Shown here: positions 27,918 through 41,100 of the stretch, in pieces
Numbering within the stretch: position 1 is the first letter of the stretch
Layout: the number at the start of each line of letters is the position of its first letter
Assembly: GCA_900617975.1 (NCBI GenBank)
Contig: UZAE01000049.1
Location: 1 to 46,174 of the forward strand
Origin: Rodentolepis nana
Lineage: Eukaryota > Platyhelminthes > Cestoda > Cyclophyllidea > Hymenolepididae
Direction: 5' to 3'
DNA length: 46,174 nt
Notes under the pieces: generated by a model
Told to the model about the DNA's origin: nothing
Databases searched by the model: none
The model's input: the letters and a program-made list of their open reading frames with translations, nothing else
Translations under genes and position numbers: made by a program

Positions 27918-29131
27918 ATGAGCTATCCTCCGGGTTCTTTGCGCTCTTGTCACGAGGCTGATGGTCGAAGTGACCGATCAGGTGGTTCCGGAGGAACAGG
28001 CAGTGGTAGTGGTAATATTTACGGAAGTCTATACGGAAGTACGTTCAGTGATTGCAAATGGCATCATCACCAACCACAGCTCCAACAACAAATTCAATCC
28101 CAATCTCTTCCTCAACAACAACAACAACAACAATTATCCTCAACCTGGCAGAAATGGGCTGCCAGTTTTGACGCTTTGTTAAGTGATGGCGAGGGTGTTG
28201 CTCTCTTCAAGTCCTACCTTGTATCCGAGGGCTGTGGAAATCTTCTAGATTTCTGGTTTGCTGTCCAGGGCTTCAGAAGTAAAGTCGACCCATCAGATCG
28301 AAAAAAAATCCTCCAACTTATCAAAGTCATCTACCAGACCTATATTCGTGGTTCTACCAGTACGTCAACGGTTCCTCCTGGATCTTCGTCAAATGCTCGA
28401 AGTCGTAGAACACATACTCCTGTCCGATTACGTCCGGAAACTCGAAGAGCTATTGCCGATCGTCTATCTCATAAGAGCTCTCTCGATCAAACTGTTTTTG
28501 ACGAAGCTCAGACTGAGATTGGTCATCTTCTTCGCACCACGGCTTATCAAGCTTTCCTTAAATCCGACGCATTCATAATGCACATTCAAGAGGGCTCTAA
28601 AGCTCGCATTCAGGGCATTCCTGAAGAAGATTTCCATCGACAGTATCTTCCAACAGTTGAAGAAGATCGAGAATTAGGTCAACAGCCTGCTTTGAAACCA
28701 GGGGGTTCTGTGACACCGGCGACATACCACTACTTTTGTGGACCTCCTCCCCCAATGATCCAAACTCAACAAGCTCCCCCCTCTCAACAACAACAACAGT
28801 GCTCCTGTCAAAGCAGTGGCGCTAGTCCCTGGGGACTTTCGTATTATCCTCCCCCTACGCCCCGAACCTGTTATCCCCCAGCTGCACCCTTGACACAGGA
28901 AAATATCCAAATGACACGTTTCCAAAGGGCTGAATTGCCGGTGCCACAGCACCTGTCATGTTGTCCGCATTGTCAAACGCCGTTTCAACAGCAGAATCAA
29001 CAACAAACTGTCCAACAGCAGCACCAGACACAAATAGCCTCTTCTAGTAATCCGCTTTCCCCGGTTCAGCACAAATCCCTTGGTAGAATAAGTTCCACTT
29101 CTGGTCCTCGAAAATGGATGGATGCTATTTG
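27918..29131 (+). CDS. AXIN: axin exon 1 (N-terminus and RGS domain)
   Basis: ATG at 27918; donor TTTG|GTAAGT leaves a split codon (phase 2). 404 full codons. Residues 17-35 are Gly/Ser-rich and 50-73 His/Gln-rich, encoded by a CAA run. The RGS domain spans about 80-225: LLSDGEGVALFKSYL, LLDFWFAVQGF, ILQLIKVIYQTYI, then an extra Ser/Thr/Arg loop of about 20 residues (146-169), then VFDEAQTEIGHLL and AYQAFLKSDAFI. Residues 240-405 are Pro/Gln/Cys-rich and not conserved, apart from QYLPTVEED, which corresponds to GYLPTLNEEEE of vertebrate Axin. Confidence 0.95.
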
Positions 29132-32100
29132 GTAAGTGTCTGCCCAACTTAAAGCTCATTGTGATTCTCTCTATCTTTCTTCTAGCACCTTTGAGGCTTT
29201 TGATTAGCACTTCATTTGACCGCTTTATTTCACTGTATAAATGATCATTGTCTTTCCAAATTATTAAAATCCTTCAATAAGCTATGTATTATTTGATCTA
29301 TTTGGACAAGATTGCTTATTCACTATCCCAGGTTTTATACTCAGTGTGTGACTATGTGTAGACTTCATGATTTAGGCTTTAACGTGCTTATTGATATCCA
29401 TGCTAAATCGCTAATTTGAAACCAGAAAGATAGCGTAGATAGTCTTCTAACCAATGGCGTTTGTTTTCATCCAGGGCTAATGGTTGATATTTACCTCCTC
29501 GGTATCATTAGTTGGTCCATTTATTAAGTTACCAACTGGAGCTTTTTTAAACAACAAGTCAAGTATAGTGTTTGTTGCGAGTGATTTGTGGATCGAAATC
29601 GGCAGCTTAAATATACCCTTTTTGTTATCTGTATGCTTTTTTGTTCAACTTTTTAATCATAGATGGGTAAGTGTACATTTTTAATGAAATGAAATCAAAA
29701 ACGGGCAAATTTCTTCTTTGAAATCTAGACCGACTTCTTCACTTCATTTAACATTATATTATCTGAAGCTTGTATCAAAGTGATGGTCAGCTAAAAATGA
29801 TATTAGTAATAAAATAGGACGATGAGCTTAGGTAGACCATTTAACTTATGGTTTATCACTAGGTTCCTTCCAACAGTACAATTGTTGCTCGGATCTGTTT
29901 TTATTTCAACGCCTCTGACATAACTGCCTCTCCAAACTGCCCCAACTTGATTAAAGACTTGACTTGAGCTTAGGAAGGGCTTAGTGGAGGTCCATCTTAT
30001 GCGGAAATCACCTTCTTGATGATCATAATTAACTAGCATATTGTGTACTGATGGATATCAATCTATTCTGGTAATTGAGCACATACTCCAACGACTCATT
30101 TGACCTATCTTTCCCAGATAGGTCATGTAATTTGTCCTCCCTGCATTAAATCTACCTTTACTACTCCTTGGACTTAAATTCAGAATAAAATATTAATCTA
30201 ATACAAGTTAATGGAGTGATACAATTAGAAATTTCTACAATGGGCAAACAATCGCTTTTTTCGAAAGATGGAGCCTATTCGAGCCAATGTCTACGACAAA
30301 AAAGCTTTACTTGGTCTTTCTTTATCGTTGTTGGCTCTTTTTTAAAAGAAAAAAACTTGTGTCTGAAGGAAGTCTTTTTGCCTGAATACGTCATAAATCT
30401 AACGCAAATTGAACGATACAGGCAACATCTTCCGGGTAGAAAATCCTGATCTTTTTTTAATTCCTCTTTTACCGCAACGCATCGCACCAAGAAGCAGCAC
30501 CCCAACACTGCAATTCACCAAGAAAAATGACGAATCTGCTCCCCTTTTCAACCACCATGTGTGTAGATTTCACAAAATGCACCTCTATCACCTCTCTCTT
30601 GGTTTGGGTTGGGCTGGGTTATTGGCAGGCTGAAATCTCGGCTAACTACTATTAATTCGCCACTGCTATTAATCTGTCGAATTGTGGGCTCCTCATTATC
30701 TCGCACAAACCTCTTTTCTTCGACAGTACACCTGATTGATGAGCATCTATTCGGAGTGATTTACCTACTCCAGGTGGAAAAAAAATAAAACTAGAGACCA
30801 GACTGGTTGCCGACGGATTTAATGAATCGACCCATTTTCATCCTCAATCTTTTTTTCTTCTGGTCTAGTGCTTTAGTACGTTTGTTAGGAGAAGAAATCA
30901 CACATCCTTTGCCTTACAGATTTAGTAGACTTTGGAGCGCACATCTACAGTTGCTTACTACGATTTAGGTTTTCAAAGTTTTGCAAGTTCAGTTAATATT
31001 AAAATATAATATTCAAATATTATGTACAGTCGATGATTTAATAACTTGATTTGAAACAGTAGACTTCGAACCAGTTAATTGACCCAAATCATCAAATTCT
31101 TTGGGGAGGAGTTGGAAAATTTCTTCAAAATTAGGGGAATTAGGGTTTAAATAAAGTATTTAAAATCGCGCGTAATTCCTAATTAAATTCTCTTACTGTT
31201 TGTTAGTGTCTACAGTACTTGAATGTCTCAAAGTAATCAAAGTTGAAGGACCTTTTTCTTGGAGTCCTTTATTGACTTGCTAATCCCCTTTTGCATTCAG
31301 TTAAAGTAATACGTTCATTTAATCCATGGAAGAAATTTGCCTGCTATGTTGCGCCATTGAAGACGCGTTCAAAATTTAGAATCGGAAGGTGTTCACTTAA
31401 CCAAAACTTTGTTTGAAATCCACTTGGGCGTAATTATTCTAACACCTATTCTTTCATAACCGAAGCATGATACTCATTTTTTTATCGAGGCTATGGACTA
31501 TTCATTTCAACCCCATAACTTCTGAATAACAATTGTATTATAGCTTTCCATCCTTGTAGTTTTATGATTGGACAAATTGAATTTTGCCCCCAATGTTTGT
31601 GGTCATTGTGCCCGGTAAAAGGCAGCAGGATGTGGGAATATTTGAGTAGATAGGCTCCAGAAAGCCTATTATTTTTTGAAAAGGGGGTTGTTTAAAAGTA
31701 CTTTTTCCTAAAAATTTGGAAAAAAACTGCGTAGTAAAGATAAGTTAAATGAAGGCACTAATAGCCCCCCTCCCCCCTCCATAGCTCTAGCAGTATTAGC
31801 AGGTGGTATTTAAGCTTGCCCCGAGCCAATCCATCAGCGTAATGACCGCTCCTATCCCTTCTTCCTCCAACCTAATTACCGTTACCTGATGTACCCTTCG
31901 ACATTTTTCACACCCCCGAGAATGGAGATTAATTGCCTAGTTAGCCACTAGTAAATTCAATACACCGCAAGGCACATTTTTCGTTTACCAAAATGTGTCT
32001 TTCACGACCACAGGTTGTCGACAGGAGTGTAAAAATAAGCCTACGTACACTTGTGATCATGTGTGTATGTGTCGAGAGAGAAAGAAAGGGAGCTTTGAAA

Positions 32101-35100
32101 TTTACCTCTTGTCAACATTCCCCCCCCCCCCAGATTTTTTTCTTCTCCCGCGGTCTATCGTTTGATCTATTTCAAAAGCAATTGTTAAACTGCGGGAGTA
32201 GTATTTGCAATCTGATGAAAACCAATTCTTCATTTCATTAACTATTCTAACTATCTATAATCATATAATCAAATGGTGAAATCAGTCGATAGTTCATGCT
32301 ATTTGTTAGAACTCATTTCACTTATTTACACCTGCAGTTTTCGATGGTTTGACCAACTTTATTGCATTAAAGAAAAGAATTAGATCAAACGTTTATGCAG
32401 GTCTAATGCAGTCAGCTGTGAAGAGGTTAGAATGTGTCAGAGAACAAAGATGACAAGGTCAAACACGGACATCAATAGGCATTTCGGTGGTTGATTGACA
32501 CCTTTGATCATCAAACAAGTGAATATCGGTGCATGATTGCTTGTTCCCTGCCAAGCTGTTCAATTAATATGTAAATCTTATGCGCGCGAAGAGCTAAATT
32601 TCATGTTTGTGATTGACAGGTGACAAGGCGCGCCTCAGTTTCTGAAATCGAATACATCATTCGTCGTATTTACGCGTCTGCATGTGTGTACATTTGGGTT
32701 TTTGTTTCTAAGGCCTTGCGAATAGCAATAATTGAATGTATAATGAGGTCTCAAATTACCATTTAGCGGTATAGGATCGACTTCCTTTCTTTTCCAGGAA
32801 AGACATTTTCTTTTTTAAGAAGTATCGTCCTTATAATTAAGACTGAACTTCCTATGATCGTTAGACGTCTCATATTCGCTTAGTATATCGGTTTTTAAAT
32901 CGCGAAATATTTTTCATGAAATAAATCCGCTCTGATTCCAAGGAGCATTTCGTTATTCCTAATAAGCTCAAGAACATCGCTTAAAATATAAGTGGAAGAT
33001 TAGTGTTGAATGGAATTATTCAGAGGATATTATTTTAAATGGGAATACTCGAAGAGAACTCTTTTTCCCTCTCCATCGGAGGTTATATTTGAAAATTTAT
33101 TTATTTCAAATGGCGGATTTTATGATACTGATCATTAGCCCTTTAGCTGACTTCGGGCTTCACGGAGGGGGGGGGGGGGGGGGGGGGGGCAGGACATCAA
33201 AGTGAGAAAAAGTGGAGAGGGGGGACAGAAGAGTGATTCACAGATGTAAAAGTAGAGAAAACGTTAAGGTGAGTACTGTGGGAGTGATCAAATATGACAT
33301 ACAGTGGGGTCATGGTAGTTTGAAGTCAGAAGTCGACTGCCGGTTTATAGACTTTTTGCCGTATGAGAATACGTCGCCCGGGCACATCGTGTGGAGGGAA
33401 GTCTATTGCACACCCCTTATCTGAAAATAGAGTCGTCAGTATTTGTCTCCAATTTCTTAAATCGCATGGGTTGTCTTGGAGTTTACTTGAAAACACTGGG
33501 TTATCTTTATTTAGATTTGACCGTATAATGCTGCTTGAAAGATGCATTACTGTATTTCCACTCAAATATTTATATCAAATGTCAGGCGTCTTGATGGTTA
33601 TCATTAGCCCTTTAGTTGACTTCAGGCTTCACAGAGGGGAAGGAACATCAAACAGAAGAGTGTTTCAAAGATGTAAGAGACAAACACAAAGGTAGAACAA
33701 AGGTGAGGTGAGTACTGTGAAAATGTTCGAATATGGCATAGAGTGAGGTGATGGTAGTTTGGAGTGGGAAGTCAACTGCCAGTCAATAGACTTTTTTCCG
33801 TACGAATATACGTTGCCCAGGGTGCACCACGTGGAGGTAAGTCTATCGCACACCTCGTTCCACCCAAATAAATATATCATAACTATTTGACTTATGAAAG
33901 TCATTTTCACCAATTCCTACGCATGATATTGCGTCCGAGAAACATCTTGAACACAAACATCCAGTCATATTAACATCAGTTCAGATCTGCTGAGTGACAC
34001 ATAATAAAGTATAATTGTGAATGGTAGACATCACTTGAAAGGTCATGTTTCATTCAATTGACAAGGGAACAATGGACTGGATTTATAAGGAAAATATTGA
34101 ACTTTATGTTTATTTTGCTGATTTATTCTTCTTGTCACTCCAATACTCAACGAAAGTCATTAAGCATGTCTTGTTGATGGAATATGATGAGCAATGTTTC
34201 CATTAATGATTGAAAAAAAATAAGTTTTCTTCGTTGATATATTAGCTTTTTTCCGTGTGCCATCGTAACTGTCCTCTGAAAACCGACGTCAATGCCGTTG
34301 CCACCACTACAATATGTCAGTTTATCTTACTTTTCTCACGGGAAGTAGTTAGAGAGAAGGCAGGCGAATGTGATTGACACATGAACAATCATAAAAAATG
34401 ACAAAAAAATTGGCGCTTGGCATAAATTCAGTGAATCACTCAATGCCGCGCATTGCCGACTGTCTATTAGTCTTATTTCCGACATTCACTTTCCGATTTT
34501 TCTCTACTTAACTCTCCTCAATCCTAGATACCAAATATAAATCTCTTGCACCTTATTGGTTGGGCTAAGGTCATCTATTCAAGTGCTTATTTTTTTTAGT
34601 AAATTTAAAATATCACTTATCAATCCATCAAAACGGATGCAAAACGGCCATAATAACGTCCAAACATAATTTTACATGCAACATTTTTACCTTCATTTCA
34701 GTCACCTTTTTAGCAATGCTTAAGATAAACCCACCTACTACACATCACCTATAGCACTTGATTGACATCTTGAGTGTAAAATCAACGCCTTTTTTTTCTT
34801 TCGGCTCTCCTCTCCATTCACCCCTTAGGTCTGCGTGCCCTGTTACTCCCTCTCCCCCCCACCCCCCTCCCTTCTCTCAGGGCACGCAACTCCATACAGA
34901 GGTGTCATTATTGCCTTATACAACTGTCTTTTGCAGCGCATGTCAGCATGATTCGCCTTTCCGTAATACTATTCTTCCATTCAGGTGAAATTCGCATTAA
35001 CTTGGCCTAGAAATGGACTTAGTTTCTTGAACTGATCTTGCCTAGCAGACACTTAGAAATAGTGTTTATTCATCATTTTTGAAATTCTAAAATGTTTTCG

Positions 35101-38100
35101 TTTCCATTCAGTTAGGCTACCAATTACTCCTTCCATAGTACTAATTTATTTTCTATTAGTTATATACGAATCCCATCTTCAATAATTACATCTTCGTAAT
35201 TAAAGCTGCTAAGATATCGTTTTTGATGAGTCACTAATTTTGCAGTTCGATAAATTGATAGTGACCTTTGATAACATAGGTCTTTCAAATTGCTGCTTTA
35301 AATTAGTTGACATATTAACATATTCAATGGCGCTTTTTACGGAATATGCTTCCCAAATTTTCAGTCCCAAATACGAGTACTGCTCACCGCCTTTACCTCC
35401 ACAGGGGGGTTTTCCGCGGGCGCCTCCTAATCCTTATCATGTCTCCTTCGCACCCGTGTCTATGCAGGAATCTGAGCATCATAGTCTATCAAGTGGTGCC
35501 CACACTGAAGAAAGCCTCTCCCACACTGATGGAACTTGGTAGGTTGACAATTAATTGTTCTTTGGACAATTTCTGAACTTGCTTAACGCAAAGCATACTC
35601 GCTTTACTTCAACGTGAATGTGCTAATAAACTGTGAATTCTTCCACCAATTTACAGGATTTTTTCGATTATGTGCTCGTTTTATCATGGCTAGGACTAAG
35701 CTGGCAATAATTGTTAAGTCGCTGGTCATTGAAGGCTTGAAGCATGGAAACTGTCAGACAATGGACATTTTATACCCCACAAGCTACCCATATATCTGGC
35801 ACAAATTTACTAGGTTAAACCGGAGAAAGACGATACAGGAAGCTTTGCTATTTTATGCTATTCAATTGGGTTACAAAATTTCAAGTGTATTCATTTGCAA
35901 TGGAGCAAAGATATTGAATTTGCCGTAGGCCACAGCGACGAACTTAACCTACTTGGTGCCCACACCACAACTGTCATCCGAATTGACCAATTACAACGCC
36001 TCCTTCTGGTCAAATAAACCAATGAGAGATGGTTTCGAGATCGTGAAGGCAGTGATTTTACTAGCATTTATTTTGGTGTGCTGCTGAATTTTAGGCACTT
36101 CGTTTCAGCAGCTCGGTTAGCATATTATGTACATATATTTTAGGCGCAGTGGACACGAGGGGTACTGTAATTGGTGGTGTTCTTAAACTTTTACTAGACT
36201 ATTTTTTTGCTTCGGCTATTCTGGCAGACATTATCTTGCGTCTGGGTAGCGCTTTTAATGGGTCGTTCAGTTGGAATCATCTCGGTAATAATACCGTTCG
36301 TTTTCAGTTTAAGATTACTATTTATCACCCTATGCTGAGACTGAAAGTCTAACAACATTCTCTCCCTGTCATAGGAAACAAAAAGTGTTGAATGTGCTTG
36401 GGAGACACTTCAATTTCAAATGAGGATTCCTTAGTTGTTAGCTACTCATGATGATTAAAATAGCTTATTCTAAATCAACGGATATTATTTTACTAGATAA
36501 ACTAAATCAATAAGAATATTTGCAGTATCGGCAAATTCAGCAAATAATCTGATATTTTTGTGAGAAAAAATGACAAATTCAGGAAGCTCAGCCAACCCTA
36601 ATGTCAAGTCAGTTCAGTTCCTAAGACAGGATCTAAAATATATATATATTTTTTTCATTAATCAAATTCTTTTTCGTTGGCACTTCATATAATGGACTTG
36701 GAGGTATTTGCCTTTCAATGCGCTCATATTTCTCTACGTGTGGCCATAGTTGAGTTGCTATACGCCTTGCCAACTTAACTGCCCTTGTAATTATTGAAAC
36801 GCTCATACTCCTTTGCTTATAGGCTTGACGAAATGGAAACGTTTAATTTAATAAATTATTAATCGAAGTCTTCACTGACCCACTTTTCTCAATTAAAAGT
36901 CAATAGTGCCCTTACGAGCATGGGGATTGATGTTCGAATTTCTTTTAAATCCGTCCCATAAGATAAGTTTCCTTTATAAGACATTGTTTCAACGCTCTTT
37001 GTGTAGTCATTTCTTAGTTGCAAAAAATATTGTTTTCCTGCCTTATTTTCAAGAAACCTTAAAGCGGACGCAGCTGAAATGCCAGGTAAAGTACCTTATC
37101 ATGGGAACAAATATGAATTATAGTTAACACATAACAAACTCAACTTAGGGAACAGCTCCCTTAGAAGTAAACGGCTATTCAAACATGCTTTGTCTTCCTG
37201 GATATGATCTCTTCCGCTTCAATCACTTGTGGACCCATTTCTTCTCTCCCTCTCGGCAGTATATTTCCATTGCTTCATTACCACCAACATCATCGCTCCC
37301 TTCTTCCATTGTTCACCCTCACTTTTATCCACCCAATTTTCTGCGAAAAAGCGACAAGCAGGCAGAAGAGGCCTACCGTTACCCTACTACTACTGCTACT
37401 AGGCTGCTAGATTTTGCTGATGCACAAACAGTAGGAAAGCAAAAAAAAGAGGGAGTGAACGCGAACAAACGAGTGTCTATGTGCACACATTCATCATTTC
37501 GCCTCCCACACAATGTGCTATTTTCAGCTGGTAGCAGCTAGTCCATAGTTCTCCCTCCTCGTTGCTTACTTCTTCTTCCTCCTTTTTCCCTTCCTCGGGC
37601 TGTGTTGGGGTTCTTTTCGCTTCATTCATTCATTCATTCATTGGCAGTGGGTCCTGACACCTTGCTCCTTCTTTTTCTTTCCCACCTCAATTACTAACTC
37701 CGTCTGCGTAGTTGGATGTCTTTTGTTTGTCCTAAAAGGACGTGGAATCATGAATAAATGGCGATATTTGTATGTTCGATTTCCCTAGTTAATGGACATA
37801 TCGTGATTCAACGAACTGGATTTGCCAATCCATGGGTGTGGACAAAACGGGGAGAATGCGTTATTGCAATACTTTTGCGATCATGGTTGGCTATCTTGAT
37901 GTTTTGGAGCCCTAAAGGTTTCAACATTTAGCATGACGGTACTGAGGTGTAGATTTGTTAGGATTCCCATTAATCGTGGGTGAATGTATTTTGGTTAACT
38001 GGGAAATGATATTGAAATTCGGAGATACCCAAACATTCTTTATGCATTACAGAGGAAGAATTTCAACCCAACATGCGTAAATTTTACTGGGAACAACGTC

Positions 38101-41100
38101 TTATTATTTTTCCATACTTGTTTTTTTTTCATTGCCCTTAAGACACTTTTCTTTGATAAAATTGATAAGCAGCAGCACATACGCACACACACACACATAC
38201 CATTTTGAAAGATGTAATCTTAGCTTTTGAATCTCGCAAATCTTGCTAAGACTTCGATTTACAATAATTGAGAGCCATAGCTGTTGTTTTCTCATAGGCG
38301 ATTATTTTTTCAAAATTCATTTAAAATTTCTTGATTACTTCCACGGGTTGATTAATTCACTAGAAGTTGGAATTCGCAGACCAAGCCAAAATTCAGACTA
38401 TTAATTTCTCTCATTCATCTTCTAACCCATTTATTTGCTTTTCAAAATCAGATATTCATGTGGCGACTTCACTACCCTGTGTTTAATTATTTCATTCACC
38501 GCATTAGATTTATTATTGCGTATTACGTCTAATTGTGCGCCATTATTAGGGAGAAAAACAAATTAACTGTTAGTGTCATAAATCACATATTGAGGAATAA
38601 GGTAAATTCTTATAAATTTTTTTGGGCGTCTCAAGTTTCCGGAACCGGCCAATTTATTTTCTCTCACAGTGGAGTTAAGACTGGCTTTTTTCGAGTACAA
38701 AGATGATGATGATGATGATGTATCATGACGGAATTGCACTTCGATGATAATTATAAACACTGAATGGGGACCATCATGAAAATTTGAGCTTATCGATCAA
38801 TAATGAAATCCCATTTGGTTTTAAACAAGACCTCATGATCTGTTAATAAACAGGGGTTTGTTGGTGATACTGCGAGATTTTGAATTTAGAGAGCTTCTTC
38901 TCAATAATTTCCTATGTCCTGCTAACATGTTTGTCAAGGTGACAGAAAGCTGCCCATTAGGCAGAGAGTGTGTGAGTGTGTGGGAGAGGGAGAGAGCGAG
39001 AGAGGACAAAGTTGCTCGATTTATGATAAGCATCCCAAACTAGTTGTAGCTACTTGACGCTTAATTGACGCTTTCAAAAGTGACATTACCGGATTATATC
39101 ACAACCCCTTCTTTCCTCTCTCCCTCCTATCAACCTTATCTCATTAAGTAAACATGTCATTTAATGATGGCCTTATCGACCTAAACACTAAAAAATTGTT
39201 CCTGTGAAAGTTGAATATATTCGTGCATGTGTCGACCTTCCCCCCCCCCCTCTATGTACACTTGATTTGTTGAAAAGGGGGCTAATTTAATAGCGTGGAC
39301 TCATTACACAAGTTGGCTAACCGACTCATGAATTGTGTTGATGTCTTTTTATCCGCACGGAATGACCTAGCTTCCAGCTATTTGGAGTGTATTCCTTCTG
39401 TGATGAATTTAGTCTCTAGATGACTAATACACCTTCCGCCGACAGAAACTGGAATAGCCAGAAGAAGTAACTAGAAAAAAATTAACCCTTTTGATAGAAG
39501 GAATTCGATGTTGGCCCGCTCTCACTTTTTTTTCCTTGAAATAAACAATACGTCGGCAATGTTAAAGTTACTGCGTCACTACGAGGGAGACAAAGCCACC
39601 CTCTCTCCAACTTTTCGTAGCGTTTTCTTAACTTTTGTCTGTAGAGTTATAAGGGGAAAACAGCTAATTAGGGTGGAGATTTATTATGCATCAGGATACT
39701 AAAAACAATTAATAGACGCTGCCCTGCAGACAACGGTTCTTCCTAAGCGTTAACATGACATGGCGGTTCATCCAAAATGAGAAAGTTGAGTTTAACAATT
39801 ATGTATTAGACAGACGTGTTTGACGGAGAAGAGTTGGCGAGGGTATGCGGGGTTTTAGGGAGTAGGCACCGGTACTGAGTGAATGAAACCCGGTTTGTGA
39901 TACAGATCGTCTTTAGAAGCGCGATATGGAACCTGACAGATTTCGGTTTCTTTCCTCATTGACAAGCAGTACGCGAAGAGGTGAGTCAACATGCGTGCAC
40001 AACAATGCCTAGATGGGAAACTTATTCTGAAATTTTTCAGTCAACGGATTAATTGAAGATGTGCATAAAAATTCCCAAGTCTCTTCGGTATGGAAATCCA
40101 CTTTCTGCCACCTCTTTAAAAACCAAGATTTACATGCTTGATTGATCATTCTGATCACCGACTGAATTTCATTTGGTCTAATTTTATAAAGCACTCTCAA
40201 TTCGTCGGTTCGTGTCTATATCTTTGAATTTCATTTCTAGTTAAAAGATCAAGGGTGAGATTCCTAACTCTTTTGCATTATTCTTCTGAAATGACTTTTT
40301 TATTGACGTTAGTTCCTGGTTTAGTCGCAAACATACATTACCATTTCTGGAGAATGTGTCGTTTACAGCAATTACCTCAAACATTCATTTTTCTTCTTTT
40401 CCAAATCACACCTCTTACCTCTCCCCCCCCCACACACCCACATTTGTTTCATTTTCTATGTGAGAATAAATTTATTACCCATTAAACCCAAATTTCCAGC
40501 TTTTTACAACCAAGGCGGAGGTCTAGACCATTAAAATCTGATTCAATCTCTTTTCAGTTCGTCCCTCTCACTTCTCCCTCTCTGCGAGAACGCAGCATAT
40601 TTATTGTGTGCACCGTCTATACATTGTGTCTGCCAGATTAGATTGTGTCTATTTTTTGCCGCCACATACACAATTACTACGTTCGTGTCCGGTTCGTGCT
40701 TCTTTCCTAGTGCTTGTTCTAGAACAGGAGAAAAACCGCCCGTTATAGTACCCACGATTGTCTTACCTTTGACTTTATTTGCAGGCATTGCTACAATTCT
40801 ATAAGCTTTGAAATTTGTCAATAAAACAAAACTGCCCCTTCTTCCGTGCCACAGCATATACTACTTTATTAAGTAGAGGATAACATCTGTTTTCACGAAA
40901 AGTGTTTGTGTTTTCTATTTGAAACAATAGTTGAGTTAATAATCAATTTTTTTGTAAAACTAAACCTGAGAATAAAATTGTTTTGTTTTGTGCTTAAGGA
41001 ATGCCTAAATTTCTCCAAACTCCATGATTAGAAGTCGCGTTTCTCAAGCTCTAAATGTTCGTTCTTAAGGTTGTTTGACACTGATCTGAGAGTATTCTTA

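Larger units (their letters stand above)
29132..35364 (+). other. axin intron 1 (6.2 kb)
   Basis: Contains repeat copies D and E, poly-C (32120-32131) and poly-G (33167-33189) tracts, and four TGATTGACA motifs (32492, 32610, 34371, 34759), the first abutting CCTTTGATC. Several open frames of 60-110 codons have no recognisable similarity or splice logic and are not called. Long first introns are common sites of enhancers in developmental genes. Confidence 0.7.

Noticed and set aside
35614..37541. Open frames at 35614-35928 and 37185-37541 considered as extra axin exons
   Set aside because: Axin exon 2 joins exon 3 in phase with continuous family similarity. Neither frame has matching splice sites or recognisable sequence.
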